64,000 nt of DNA. Origin: VBAU01 sp036005185 (GTDB taxonomy: Bacteria > Bacteroidota > Bacteroidia > Chitinophagales > Chitinophagaceae). A program made the position numbers and the translations under genes. The DNA lies in assembly GCA_036005185.1 (NCBI GenBank), contig DASYQS010000024.1, positions 143,329-207,328 of the forward strand, given 5' to 3'. Shown one piece after another: positions 9,584 to 18,240 of this stretch. The number at the start of each line of letters is the position of its first letter. The first letter of the stretch is position 1. The notes under the pieces are model-generated. The model saw nothing but the letters and a program-made list of their open reading frames with translations, did no database searches and had not been told where the DNA came from.

Positions 9584-11389
9584 ATGTCAGAAGTTAGTCT
9601 GAAAGAAAGGTTTTCCGCATTGGGCAATCTTCCCAGGTTTTTTAATCTGGTTTGGAAAACCAGCCCTTCCCTTACCATTATCAATGCTCTGCTCCGTATT
9701 ATACGTTCCGCCATTCCTGTTGCTATTTTATATGTTGGCAAACTTATTATTGACCAGGTAATACAACTGGGCCGCGGTTCAGGCAGTGATCATAATTATC
9801 TATGGCAATTGGTAGCTATTGAATTTGCGCTTGCCATTCTTTCAGATGGATTAAGCAGAGCAACGACTTTAGTGGACAGTTTACTAGGAGATTTATTCTC
9901 AAATTATACTTCCATTCAAATCATGCAGCATGCTGCCATTTTAGATCTTGATCAATTTGAAGATTCCAATTTTTATGATAAACTGGAACGAGCAAGACAG
10001 CAAACCATTGGACGTACGATTTTACTTTCACAGGTTTTAAGCCAGGTTCAGGACTTAATTACTATGGGTTTTCTGGCAGCAGGGCTAATCATCTTTAATC
10101 CATGGTTGATACTCCTTCTTTTTATTGCCGTATTGCCTGCTTTTATGGGAGAATCTTATTTTAATGATCGAACATATTCTCTAAGCCGCAGGCAAACACC
10201 GGAGCGCAGGGAGCTTGATTATATAAGATATATCGGAGCTAGTGATGAGACTGCTAAGGAAGTAAAGATCTTTGATCTTTCCGGTTTTTTAATTGATCGA
10301 TTCCGGCAGTTATCCGGTAAATTTTATAGAGATAATAAGCATCTTGCAATAAAAAGATCATTGTGGGGAACCTTGTTCTCCGTGCTAGGCGGCATTGGAT
10401 ATTATGGAGCATACGTCTATATTATTTCAGAAGCCATCAGAGGACAGCTCTCCATTGGTACGCTAACATTTCTGGCTGGCTCATTCAGACAACTCAGGAG
10501 CTTACTCGAAGGCATTCTCTCACGCTTTACCTCCGTATCGCAAGGTGCTATTTATTTAAAAGATTTCTTTGATTTCTTTGACATCCAACCAAAAATAAAA
10601 CTCTCATCCAATGCAAGAGCTTTTCCCAAACCAATCCAACAAGGATTTACTTTTGAGGATGTAGGTTTTAAATATGCTAATTCGGAATATTGGGCAAATC
10701 GTCATTTAAACTTTACTCTTCATGCAGGTGAAAAACTAGCTCTGGTAGGAGAAAATGGTGCAGGTAAAACTACACTTGTGAAATTATTAGCCCGTCTGTA
10801 TGATCCAACAGAGGGGCGCATTTTATTGGATGGTTATGATTTACGTGACTACAACTTAGTTGAGCTGCGAAAACAGGTCGGTGTCATTTTTCAGGATTAT
10901 CTCAAGTATCAAATGACCGTTTCACAAAATATAGCAGTTGGAGATATTTCTGAAAAAGAAAATAAAGAATTGATTATTCATTCTGCTAAACAAAGCCTTG
11001 CCGATCCTTTAATTCAAAAACTTCCAGGCAAGTATGATCAACCTCTGGGAAAACGATTTAATCAGGGAGTAGAACTTTCGGGTGGCGAATGGCAAAAAAT
11101 TGCACTTGCAAGAGCATATATGAAAGACGCACAATTGTTCATTCTTGATGAACCGACATCCGCCCTGGATGCCAGGGCAGAATATGAAGTGTTTCAAAGA
11201 TTTTCAGAATTGACGAAGGGGAAAACCGCTGTACTTATTTCACATCGATTTTCAACAGTGAGGATGGCAGATAGAATTTTAGTATTGGATAGAGGTGAGA
11301 TTTTGGAAGAGGGCAGCCATGCGGAATTGCTCAATAAAAAAAATCGTTATGCAGAGCTTTTCAATCTGCAGGCAATGGGTTATCAATAG
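9584..11389 (+). CDS. ABC exporter, fused permease and ATPase
   Basis: A 601-residue half-transporter that should act as a homodimer in the inner membrane. The N-terminal membrane domain (about 1-330) has hydrophobic segments separated by charged loops; the ATPase domain (about 355-590) has Walker A GENGAGKTT near residue 390, the signature LSGGE, Walker B LFILDEPTSALD near 520 and the H-loop LISHRFST. This is the MsbA/lipid-or-peptide exporter architecture. The substrate cannot be read from sequence and no peptidase domain or precursor peptide is adjacent. ATG 9584 follows an AT-rich leader and gives a normal family length. It stands alone between two non-coding gaps. Confidence 0.92.
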   Translation: MSEVSLKERFSALGNLPRFFNLVWKTSPSLTIINALLRIIRSAIPVAILYVGKLIIDQVIQLGRGSGSDHNYLWQLVAIEFALAILSDGLSRATTLVDSLLGDLFSNYTSIQIMQHAAILDLDQFEDSNFYDKLERARQQTIGRTILLSQVLSQVQDLITMGFLAAGLIIFNPWLILLLFIAVLPAFMGESYFNDRTYSLSRRQTPERRELDYIRYIGASDETAKEVKIFDLSGFLIDRFRQLSGKFYRDNKHLAIKRSLWGTLFSVLGGIGYYGAYVYIISEAIRGQLSIGTLTFLAGSFRQLRSLLEGILSRFTSVSQGAIYLKDFFDFFDIQPKIKLSSNARAFPKPIQQGFTFEDVGFKYANSEYWANRHLNFTLHAGEKLALVGENGAGKTTLVKLLARLYDPTEGRILLDGYDLRDYNLVELRKQVGVIFQDYLKYQMTVSQNIAVGDISEKENKELIIHSAKQSLADPLIQKLPGKYDQPLGKRFNQGVELSGGEWQKIALARAYMKDAQLFILDEPTSALDARAEYEVFQRFSELTKGKTAVLISHRFSTVRMADRILVLDRGEILEEGSHAELLNKKNRYAELFNLQAMGYQ

Positions 11390-11626
11390 TTATCATACAG
11401 CCTGAGCTTCTACTTTGATTATTAGTTTAGACTAATGGTGATTCCTCAAGACTATACAACTTCACTGGTTTCACTCTACCTTGGGGATAGTCTCCTCCAC
11501 AAAGGACGCTTGCGTGGTGTACGGTAGTTTAATCAGTTGAACAAAACAGATTAACCAAATTTTAGACTTGATAAAGGATGCTCAAACTAAAATCTTAAGC
11601 AAAAAAAATTAATTTTAGATATAGGA

Positions 11627-12127
11627 ATGAAGAAGTTTTTTATTCTTTTATGGACATGCTGGTTTGTAACCGCAGGGAACGCACAATTTACCAAAGCAAG
11701 TTTGGAGGCAAGTGGCGTTACTTGTTCTCTGTGCAGCAAGGCAATAAAAAAAGCATTGGAAGGACTTTCTTTTGTACAGGAAGTAAAGGTGAACGTTAAA
11801 GCCCAGGATTACAATCTTGTCTTCAAAGAAAATTCAACAGTTCATTTTAATGATATTCAAAAAGCGGTTGAAGATGCAGGATTTTCGATTGCAAGCTTAA
11901 AGGTTACCTGCTATTTTGATAATGTAAAATTGCAAAAAGATGAAAATATCAGGATTGGTGATCAAACTTTTAATTTTTTAAATGGTAATAACGAAATACT
12001 TAATGGCGAAAAAACCTTTACCATAATTGATAAAAGTTTTTTGACTCCTAAAGCATTTAAGAAATATAGTGCAATTGTTAAACAAAATGCCATCTCAAAC
12101 ATCCGTATTTATCATGTAATTATTTAA
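11627..12127 (+). CDS. Exported heavy-metal-associated (HMA) domain protein
   Basis: A 166-residue protein with a signal peptide (residues 1-19, ending GNAQ) followed by an HMA fold: the metal-binding motif VTCSLCSKAI has Cys33 and Cys36 in the CxxC spacing, followed by FVQEVKVNVKAQDYNLVF and AVEDAGFSI as in copper chaperones. Its export to the periplasm is unusual for HMA domains, which are mostly cytosolic. A C-terminal part of about 80 residues is unassigned. The next gene begins 5 bp after its stop, so they form an operon. It probably binds copper or another soft metal in the periplasm; the metal is inferred from the motif and the neighbours. Confidence 0.85.
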   Translation: MKKFFILLWTCWFVTAGNAQFTKASLEASGVTCSLCSKAIKKALEGLSFVQEVKVNVKAQDYNLVFKENSTVHFNDIQKAVEDAGFSIASLKVTCYFDNVKLQKDENIRIGDQTFNFLNGNNEILNGEKTFTIIDKSFLTPKAFKKYSAIVKQNAISNIRIYHVII

Positions 12128-12132
12128 TCAGG

Positions 12133-12966
12133 TTGCAAAAGCTCCTGTCGATAATAGCTACACTTTACTCATTGTCGTCCTCTTCTCAGGAATTATTTGT
12201 CAATTCGGAGCCAGCCTCTGTGCTTCCTGCAAGATCTTTGAGCATTAAGTTATCAGCCTATATTGTCCCTTATGATAGAGTTTTTGCTCGAGCTGCAGAA
12301 CGTTATCTGACAGAATTTATGGTCGGTGTTAATAAAAAACTCTCTCTTAAAATAGGCGCAGGTTTTTCAAACATGCATACGAGCAGTTTTGAAAAGGAGT
12401 CTTTTTCTTTTTACGGTAAATACCGTTTTTTTTCTCAGGATGACGTTCACAAACATTTTCGCATGGCTGCATTTCTGAATGGCTCATATTCGTATGCTCC
12501 TTTTCATTATGATGAAGTTGAGCTAATGGGAGACAAGACAGGAATATCAATGGGCATTATTGCTACGCAATTGTTGAACAAATTTGCTTTATCAGCTTCT
12601 GTCAGTCATACGCAATTATTGGATAGTTCAAGGTTCAATAAGGTGGTGTATATACCTACCCGTATTTATCAGGCTATGAACTATTCATTTTCATATGGAT
12701 ATTTATTATTTCCAAGGGAGTATAAGGACTTTAATCAACTCAATTTAAATCTTTACGTGGAATTTCTGGCTCAACAAACACTTACTCAAGGCAAGTATTA
12801 TATTGATTTTGCGCCGGCCATGCAATTCATCATCAATAGCAATCTGAAATTAAACGCCAGTTATCGCATAGAGCTTGCCGGCAACATGCAGCGAATATCA
12901 CAATACAAATGGTTATTCGGTTTCGAAAAAAGTTTTTTGAATGTATGGAAAAGAAAACCTAATTAG
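12133..12966 (+). CDS. Outer-membrane beta-barrel protein in the metal cluster
   Basis: A 277-residue protein beginning at TTG 12133, five bases after the HMA gene. The start opens onto a short signal peptide (LLSIIATLYSLSSSS) and no ATG is better placed. The rest alternates short amphipathic strands with aromatic ends (FSFYGKYRFF, MNYSFSYGYLLF, FAPAMQFII, ASYRIELAG), typical of an outer-membrane barrel, and it ends with Phe and basic residues. I recognise no named family. It is translationally tied to the exported HMA protein, so a role in metal binding or passage at the outer membrane is likely but unproven. Its 3' end overlaps a convergent, frameshifted lipoprotein gene by 8 bp. Confidence 0.75.
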   Translation: MQKLLSIIATLYSLSSSSQELFVNSEPASVLPARSLSIKLSAYIVPYDRVFARAAERYLTEFMVGVNKKLSLKIGAGFSNMHTSSFEKESFSFYGKYRFFSQDDVHKHFRMAAFLNGSYSYAPFHYDEVELMGDKTGISMGIIATQLLNKFALSASVSHTQLLDSSRFNKVVYIPTRIYQAMNYSFSYGYLLFPREYKDFNQLNLNLYVEFLAQQTLTQGKYYIDFAPAMQFIINSNLKLNASYRIELAGNMQRISQYKWLFGFEKSFLNVWKRKPN

Positions 12967-13344
12967 ACGAAACTTCAACTTTGGCGGTCGCCAAATTTTG
13001 AGCAGGATCTTTGGCGAGAATTGTTATGATGTAGGTAATACCTGCATCTGCCGTAAAAGAGTCTTGCACCGTGCCAGTTGGTTGATCAGGGTAAGAATGA
13101 ATGTCCCTCAGCAATACGCCTGTCGTTTTATCTGTTACATGAATATGAAGCTCCGTCACCTCATCATTATCACTGGCATTTGCGATTGCAGTAATTGTTT
13201 GCCCTGCTGTAAAATGTTGATTGTTTAATGGAGATGTAATGGTTATAGTGGGTGGTATTTTATCTCCTGCATTTGGTTCTTAGAACAGGCTGCTACTAAA
13301 AAAAGAAGTATAACTCCAAAGAAATATTTTCCACTTATCTGCAC
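12959..13344 (-). pseudogene. Lipoprotein gene with a one-base frameshift after the lipobox
   Basis: Reading the minus strand from GTG 13344 gives a lipoprotein signal (KYFFGVILLFLVAACS) that soon ends out of frame. The -1-shifted frame starting right after the lipobox reads EPNAGDKIPPTITITSPLNN and continues through TELHIHVTDKTTG to the stop at 12959-12961. The two join naturally if one A is restored near 13279-13282 (AACS-K-EPNAG). The intact protein would be about 128 residues, a lipid anchor plus one Ig-like domain with a His-containing strand LHIHV. It lies antisense inside a copper-type cluster. Real frameshift or a homopolymer sequencing error cannot be told apart here. Confidence 0.65.
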
Positions 13345-13397
13345 AGTATTAAAGTTACAAAAATTAATTGCTGTAGTTATGTGTTGCTGAAGTAATT

Positions 13398-13781
13398 TTG
13401 CCTTTGAAGAAAAATGTTTTGAAGTCCGTAGGTGCTATATTACTCCTCATTGCTTTTTTTACCCAAAGCTTTAATCAATCATTTATTGTATTTGGCTTTT
13501 ATGCCAGTCGGTCTTATTATGCCAATATCTGTGAAAACAAATCAAGACCCATTCTCCACTGCAATGGCAAGTGTCAGCTTGCAAAAAAGTTAAAGCAGCA
13601 AGAAAAAAAAGATCAGCAAAATCCTGAGCGCAAACTTGAAAATAAAAATGAAGTAATTTTCTATTCAAACTTTACTAACAATTTCCCCTTTCTTTCAATT
13701 GCAAGACATTGCTACTTTCATTATTCTGAAGATGATATAATTGATTTTTCCTTTCCTGTTTTTCACCCTCCTACTGTCTGA
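13398..13781 (+). CDS. Small exported HCNGKC-motif protein in the metal cluster
   Basis: A 127-residue protein, start TTG 13398 (TTG 13404 is an alternative). One hydrophobic segment at about 8-38 acts as an anchor or uncleaved signal. Then come Cys45, the motif HCNGKC (His54, Cys55, Cys59) and a very basic Lys/Gln-rich helix. The His-Cys-x-x-x-Cys arrangement suggests metal or redox activity, and small proteins of this layout occur in Bacteroidota copper clusters; I know no experimentally defined function. It precedes the CEICGCG barrel gene by about 70 bp on the same strand. Confidence 0.65.
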   Translation: MPLKKNVLKSVGAILLLIAFFTQSFNQSFIVFGFYASRSYYANICENKSRPILHCNGKCQLAKKLKQQEKKDQQNPERKLENKNEVIFYSNFTNNFPFLSIARHCYFHYSEDDIIDFSFPVFHPPTV

Positions 13782-13854
13782 TTTTTTTGATTCCTAAGTT
13801 TGTTTATGCAGAATAAATGTCTGCATGATTATTTATTCCTGTAACCTAAAATTC

Positions 13855-14754
13855 ATGAAAATGAAAAAAATTCTATGTTTACTCATTGCATCTATTGTTT
13901 TTTTTGTGACTAATGCTTGTGAAATTTGTGGCTGCGGCGTTGGTAATTACTATATTGGCATTTTACCTCAATTCAATCATAGATTTTTTGGGGTTCGTTA
14001 TCACTTCAACAGTTTTCGCACAAGATTAAATGATGATCCAACGCAATTCAGCAGAGATTTCTATCAAACAGCTGAGCTATGGGGAGGATGGAATATTGGC
14101 AAAAGATTCCAAGTTCTTGCATTTGTTCCTTTTAATTTTAATCACCAAGAATCAGACGAAGGCACGACAGATTTGAAGGGGTTAGGTGATGTCGCATTGC
14201 TTGTAAATTATAAGCTGTTTGAGGTGAGTACAAAAAACATTTCGCAACAGTTATGGATTGGAGGTGGAATTAAACTGCCCACAGGAAAATTTTCAATAGA
14301 AGCAAATGATCCGGATGTTGCTTCTGTAGCTAATACACAGCTCGGTTCTGGTAGTACAGATTTTTTATTAAATGCCATGTATAATATCCATATCAATAAG
14401 CTGGGTATAAGCACGGCGGCGAACTATAAGATTAATTCAGCTAATAAGGAAGAATATAAGTTCGGTAATAAATTTTCAGCGAGTAGTTTTATTTATTACG
14501 CTTTTCCGGTTTCAAATGTTGTTATCAGCCCAAATCTGGGGCTTTTATTTGAACATACAGAACATAATGAATTAACCAACAGCAAAATTGATCTCACAGG
14601 AGGAAAAATTTTGCAAGGTTCTGTCGGCGCTGAAATAAGTTTTGGCAGGATGGTTGTTGGATTCAACGCTCAGCTACCCCTTGCACAAAATTTTGCTGAA
14701 AATCAAACCAGGGAAAAAGTGAAAGGTATGGCGCATGTAAGTTTTGCCTTTTAA
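13855..14754 (+). CDS. Outer-membrane transporter-like barrel with N-terminal CEICGCG motif
   Basis: A 299-residue protein. ATG 13855 (MKMKK) is chosen over the ATG at 13825 because it begins the signal peptide directly. Maturation next to Cys22 would leave CEICGCGVGNYY at the mature N-terminus: three Cys (22, 25, 27) followed by a beta-barrel with regular strands (FFGVRYHFNSF, AELWGGWNIG, LWIGGGIKLPTGKF, GSVGAEISFG) and a C-terminal Phe. This is the pattern of the outer-membrane 'transporter' family found beside copper-handling genes in Bacteroidota. Either lipidation at Cys22 or metal binding by the three Cys is possible. Followed by a strong terminator. Confidence 0.75.
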   Translation: MKMKKILCLLIASIVFFVTNACEICGCGVGNYYIGILPQFNHRFFGVRYHFNSFRTRLNDDPTQFSRDFYQTAELWGGWNIGKRFQVLAFVPFNFNHQESDEGTTDLKGLGDVALLVNYKLFEVSTKNISQQLWIGGGIKLPTGKFSIEANDPDVASVANTQLGSGSTDFLLNAMYNIHINKLGISTAANYKINSANKEEYKFGNKFSASSFIYYAFPVSNVVISPNLGLLFEHTEHNELTNSKIDLTGGKILQGSVGAEISFGRMVVGFNAQLPLAQNFAENQTREKVKGMAHVSFAF

Positions 14755-14811
14755 TTCACCTGAAAAAGCCCATTAGCCGATTTGAAAAGTTGTCGGAGAG
14801 AATTACAAACA

Positions 14812-14851
14812 AACAAACCTCTCGCTGATAGATGGAGAGGTTTGTTATTTT
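14812..14851 (+). terminator. Strong rho-independent terminator
   Basis: A 12-bp stem (AACAAACCTCTC / GAGAGGTTTGTT) with an 11-base loop and a following T-run ends the metal cluster. Its T-run stops only about 7 bp before the rlmH start codon, so rlmH must be transcribed from within or through it. Confidence 0.8.
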
Positions 14852-14857
14852 TACAGG

Positions 14858-15331
14858 ATGAAAATTCAATTCTGGTCAATAGGGAAAAATCACGATCCAT
14901 ACGTAAAACAGGGAATAGAGGATTTTACTCACCGGATCTCAAAATATTTTCTGGTGGAATGGAATATTCTTCCTGTTCCCAAAAATGCTGGCATGATGAG
15001 TGAAATGGATTTGAAGAAAAAGGAAGGAGAAACAATATTAGATTGGTTAAAAAAAGATAGTTACTTGGTGGCTTTAGACGAAGGTGGAAAAGAAATGAGC
15101 TCTGAAAAATTGGGTGAATTTATCCAAGCTAGGGCCAATGAAAGCATCAAGACCCTCGTGTTTTTAATTGGTGGAGCTTTTGGCCTTGATGAAACTGTAT
15201 TACAAAAAGCAAACTATCGATGGAGCTTATCCCAATTGACTTTTCCACATCAATTGGTAAGATTGATACTAGTAGAACAAGTGTACAGAGCATGCACCAT
15301 TATTCGCAATGAAAAATACCATCACAAATAA
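14858..15331 (+). CDS. rlmH: 23S rRNA pseudouridine1915 N3-methyltransferase RlmH
   Basis: A 157-residue SPOUT methyltransferase that uses S-adenosylmethionine to methylate pseudouridine 1915 in helix 69 of 23S rRNA. Family features: IQFWSIGKNHDPYV at the start, LVALDEGGKEMSSEKL, the SAM loop LIGGAFGLDETVL and the C-terminal knot LTFPHQLVRLILVEQVYRACTI ending in YHH. Length and termini match the family, which fixes the start at ATG 14858. It works in the cytoplasm on assembled ribosomes. Confidence 0.97.
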   Translation: MKIQFWSIGKNHDPYVKQGIEDFTHRISKYFLVEWNILPVPKNAGMMSEMDLKKKEGETILDWLKKDSYLVALDEGGKEMSSEKLGEFIQARANESIKTLVFLIGGAFGLDETVLQKANYRWSLSQLTFPHQLVRLILVEQVYRACTIIRNEKYHHK

Positions 15332-15340
15332 ATCCGAATA

Positions 15341-15427
15341 GGGAATTCCGAATTCCGAACAAAGAGTATCTGGTTTAATAAAGCCGAAAGTAATTTCGGA
15401 TTTCGGATTTCAAATTTTAGATTTGAC
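15341..15427. repeat. AT-rich inverted repeat between rlmH and the rhomboid gene
   Basis: TTCCGAATTCCGAA (15346-15359) is answered by TTCGGATTTCGGA (15394-15406), with TTTCAAATTTTAGATTTGA after it. It looks like a degenerate intergenic repeat and could form a long hairpin after rlmH. Confidence 0.45.
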
Positions 15428-15445
15428 GATTATTAACTCTTCCAC

Positions 15446-16102
15446 ATGGATCTTTCAATCACGCTTATCATTATTATCGTAACTACCCTTGTTTCGATCA
15501 GCGGCTTTAGCAATCAAAAGATCATAGACGATCTTATTTTTTATCCTCCTGCCGTTACACAACAGAGACAGTGGTGGCGTTTTTTTACTTGTGGATTTAT
15601 TCATGCAGATTTTGGGCATTTGATTTTTAATATGCTTTCATTATACCTGTTTGGCAGGTTTGTAGAGGAAAAATTTATTGAACTATTTTTTAAAAACGGA
15701 AGATTACTATATCTGCTGATGTATGTTCTTGCTTTACTCGTTTCTCTTCTTCCAACTTTTATAAAACACAAAAATGATTACTATTATCGAAGCCTCGGCG
15801 CATCCGGAGCAGTATCGGCAATTGTGTTTGCAGGTTTGCTGATAGCTCCCTATGTTGAAGTGGGTTTCTTTTTTATTCCTCCCATTATTCCCGGTTTTAT
15901 CTTTGCGCCTCTTTATCTTATCATTTCAGCAGCTTTAGACAGAAGAGGCGGAGACAATATTAATCACTCGGCCCATTTTTGGGGGGCAATCTTTGGGATC
16001 GCTTTTGTTATTATTGTTGGCAAACTGATCAGTAATTATGATGCTATCACTGAATTTGTAAATGGAGTAAAGGCTTATATGCGTTCTAAGGGCTGGATAT
16101 AG
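15446..16102 (+). CDS. Rhomboid-family intramembrane serine protease
   Basis: A 218-residue multi-pass membrane protein. The catalytic Ser lies in SLGASGAVSA (Ser120) and the His in NINHSAHFWGAIFG (His177); the L1-loop WWRFFTCGFIHADFGHLIFNML matches the family WR...H...N pattern. It should cleave transmembrane substrates inside the inner membrane; the substrate is unknown. Its 3' end overlaps the end of convergent tilS by 17 bp. Confidence 0.93.
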   Translation: MDLSITLIIIIVTTLVSISGFSNQKIIDDLIFYPPAVTQQRQWWRFFTCGFIHADFGHLIFNMLSLYLFGRFVEEKFIELFFKNGRLLYLLMYVLALLVSLLPTFIKHKNDYYYRSLGASGAVSAIVFAGLLIAPYVEVGFFFIPPIIPGFIFAPLYLIISAALDRRGGDNINHSAHFWGAIFGIAFVIIVGKLISNYDAITEFVNGVKAYMRSKGWI

Positions 16103-17420
16103 TCAGTTGCAATATTTGTTTTGTTCTTTCAGTTACTTTGAAACGGTCATCTATTCTTAGCCCCACTACCCAAATAATCCTTTTTGCTGATTCGATCACC
16201 CATACGTTCTCCTTTTGATTTTTTGCAAGCTTTTGATCAATAAAAAAACGAGCAAGCTTTTTCTTTTTTCGCATTCCCAAAGGATAAAAATAATCTCCCT
16301 GTTTCCATTTACGGAGAAGCAAGGGAAATTCGATATGCTTTGCATCAAATTGTGCAACTTTCTCGGATTTATCAAGAACAAATTTTTCTTTGTTGATAAA
16401 CTTTAAATCAAGCACACCAGCGTGAGATCTGATCTGGTTTGAATCCTTTTCAATAATAATTGTATCTGTACGAACAAACCGGGGAGCAATAATGAACCAA
16501 TTGCGGTGTTTAATTATCTGGTACATGTCGTTCTCGATATATTTCCCCGACTCAGCAGTTGCAAGTTTAATCACTTCATCAACCTGCTTCTCACCAAAAT
16601 AATAATCTTTGATGATCTCATATATGAAGGACGTTCCCTGATAATGCATTAGTTCCTTCACAGGAATACGGACTTCTGCCTGGTTATATTTGCAGAGTCT
16701 TCCTTTTAATTCTTCAACCAAGACACCATAGAGGTTGCTGATTTTTTTGAACCGTTGAATATTATCGAGAATATTTTCTTCCGCTTGGGGGTAAGCCTTC
16801 TTTATTGAAGGAATGATTTCATTGCGAAAAAAATTACGGGTGTATCGACTCGAAACGTTCGACGAATCTTCAACCCACGCCAGGTTATTTTCTCTGGCAA
16901 ACTCTTCAATCTCTGAACGGGTAAATGAAAGCATTGGCCTGATACAATATCCAAAAACTGTGAAAACGGAAATACCTGTCAATCCTTCAAGCCCTGTGCC
17001 TCTGACAAAATTCATTAATACAGTTTCAATATTGTCATTGGCGTGGTGAGCTAATAACGTAAATGAAAAACTTTTTCCCTGCCGCAATTCTTCAAACCAC
17101 TCATACCGAAGATTTCTGGCTGCTTCTTGGATGCCTTTTCTTGTTTCTTCGGCATATTTTTTTGTATCAAATTTTTTTACGAATACGTCCACCTCATACT
17201 TATCTCCTAGGTTTCTGACAAACTGTTCATCTCTTTCACTCTCCTCCCCCCTCAGTTGAAAATTACAGTGGGCGATTGCGAAATCATACCCACTTTGTTT
17301 GCATAATTCGCAAAGGACAACGGAATCCACTCCCCCGCTTACAGCCAATAGCAGTTTGTCCTTTGGCTGGAAAAAAGCATTTTCTTTAATGAATTCTTGA
17401 AACCGTTGAAGTAAGCTCAT
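16086..17420 (-). CDS. tilS: tRNA(Ile)-lysidine synthase TilS
   Basis: TilS converts C34 of the CAU-anticodon tRNA(Ile) to lysidine using ATP and lysine, which lets it read AUA. The PP-loop SGGVDS is at residues 28-33 when ATG 17420 is used, the normal family position; an upstream TTG start at 17468 would add an unusual 16-residue leader. Other marks: AHCNFQLRGEESERDEQFV, TLLAHHANDNIETVLMNF, GLTGI, RPML and EDSSN. The C-terminal substrate-recognition domain is present (WKQGDYFYPLGM, KKKLARFFIDQK). 444 residues. It is divergent from the small membrane protein gene starting at 17462. Confidence 0.95.
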   Translation of the reverse strand: MSLLQRFQEFIKENAFFQPKDKLLLAVSGGVDSVVLCELCKQSGYDFAIAHCNFQLRGEESERDEQFVRNLGDKYEVDVFVKKFDTKKYAEETRKGIQEAARNLRYEWFEELRQGKSFSFTLLAHHANDNIETVLMNFVRGTGLEGLTGISVFTVFGYCIRPMLSFTRSEIEEFARENNLAWVEDSSNVSSRYTRNFFRNEIIPSIKKAYPQAEENILDNIQRFKKISNLYGVLVEELKGRLCKYNQAEVRIPVKELMHYQGTSFIYEIIKDYYFGEKQVDEVIKLATAESGKYIENDMYQIIKHRNWFIIAPRFVRTDTIIIEKDSNQIRSHAGVLDLKFINKEKFVLDKSEKVAQFDAKHIEFPLLLRKWKQGDYFYPLGMRKKKKLARFFIDQKLAKNQKENVWVIESAKRIIWVVGLRIDDRFKVTERTKQILQLTISSP

Positions 17421-17461
17421 ATTGCTGTGAAACAACAAAGAAACAAAATGTATTTTTGATA

Positions 17462-17770
17462 ATGTCACCAGTTGAAAAAAGACAAAAATATTTTGAATGG
17501 GGCTGTAGAATTGTTCTTACTGTTCATTTTTGGTTTTGTGTTTCGGGATATATTAGTTGGCGTCAAGCAAAACATCAATTGATATCGCCATTAATCCCCG
17601 AAAAAACAATTTTTCAATTGATTGAACCAAGTTTTTATACATCAATGATTCTTTGTTCAACCTTTATTATTTCTTTATGGTTACATTTCTTTAAAAAAAG
17701 ATTGGGAGTTATCATGGCTAGCAGTCTATCCGTTTTAATGTACAAACCTCTGTTAATACTGTTTTCATAA
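17462..17770 (+). CDS. Small membrane protein of unknown function
   Basis: About 102 residues from ATG 17462, with two or three hydrophobic segments (IVLTVHFWFCVSGYISW, FYTSMILCSTFIISLWLHFF, LSVLMYKPLLILF). No family recognised. It is divergent from tilS with only about 40 bp between the starts, so the promoters overlap. Confidence 0.55.
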   Translation: MSPVEKRQKYFEWGCRIVLTVHFWFCVSGYISWRQAKHQLISPLIPEKTIFQLIEPSFYTSMILCSTFIISLWLHFFKKRLGVIMASSLSVLMYKPLLILFS

Positions 17771-17807
17771 ACAACCTAGAAACTCAATTTTTTTAAGTAC
17801 CAAAATT

Positions 17808-18119
17808 CTAAAATATCAATTCCTCATAAGCACTCCTCAATTCATTATACGCGTGGTTTTCCTCCGCTTTCTTCGCCTGTTCCATTCCCTTCTCATACCA
17901 TTTTATTGCTGACTCTGTGTTCCCATTTCGTTCAAACAATTTTGCCAAATGATAGTAACTGCCGATGTATTCAGGCTCGCGGTGCAAAATATCTTCAAAT
18001 AATTTCTGTGCTGCGGAATCATCACCAATTCTTATATACTCTAATGCCAATGCATGCTGAATGAAACTATCGTTTGGATTGATTACTAAAAATTCTTTTA
18101 ACTTTTCAATTCTGTCCAA
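17808..18119 (-). CDS. Short tetratricopeptide-repeat protein
   Basis: 103 residues that contain about two and a half TPR units: NPNDSFIQHALALEYIRIGD, AQKLFEDILHREPEYIGSYY, HLAKLFERNGNTESAIKWYE. No signal peptide, so cytoplasmic. It should mediate protein contacts; partner unknown. Small TPR proteins of this form are common in Bacteroidota. Divergent from etfB. Confidence 0.85.
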   Translation of the reverse strand: MDRIEKLKEFLVINPNDSFIQHALALEYIRIGDDSAAQKLFEDILHREPEYIGSYYHLAKLFERNGNTESAIKWYEKGMEQAKKAEENHAYNELRSAYEELIF

Positions 18120-18240
18120 CTCTAAAAATTATTAATTATTAATTGTTAATTTATAAATTCCCTTCCCTATCTTTGCTTTAGTTGCATAAACAACTATCCT
18201 TCGCTCGCTTAGGGTAGCAAGAAAAATCGATAAACAAATT

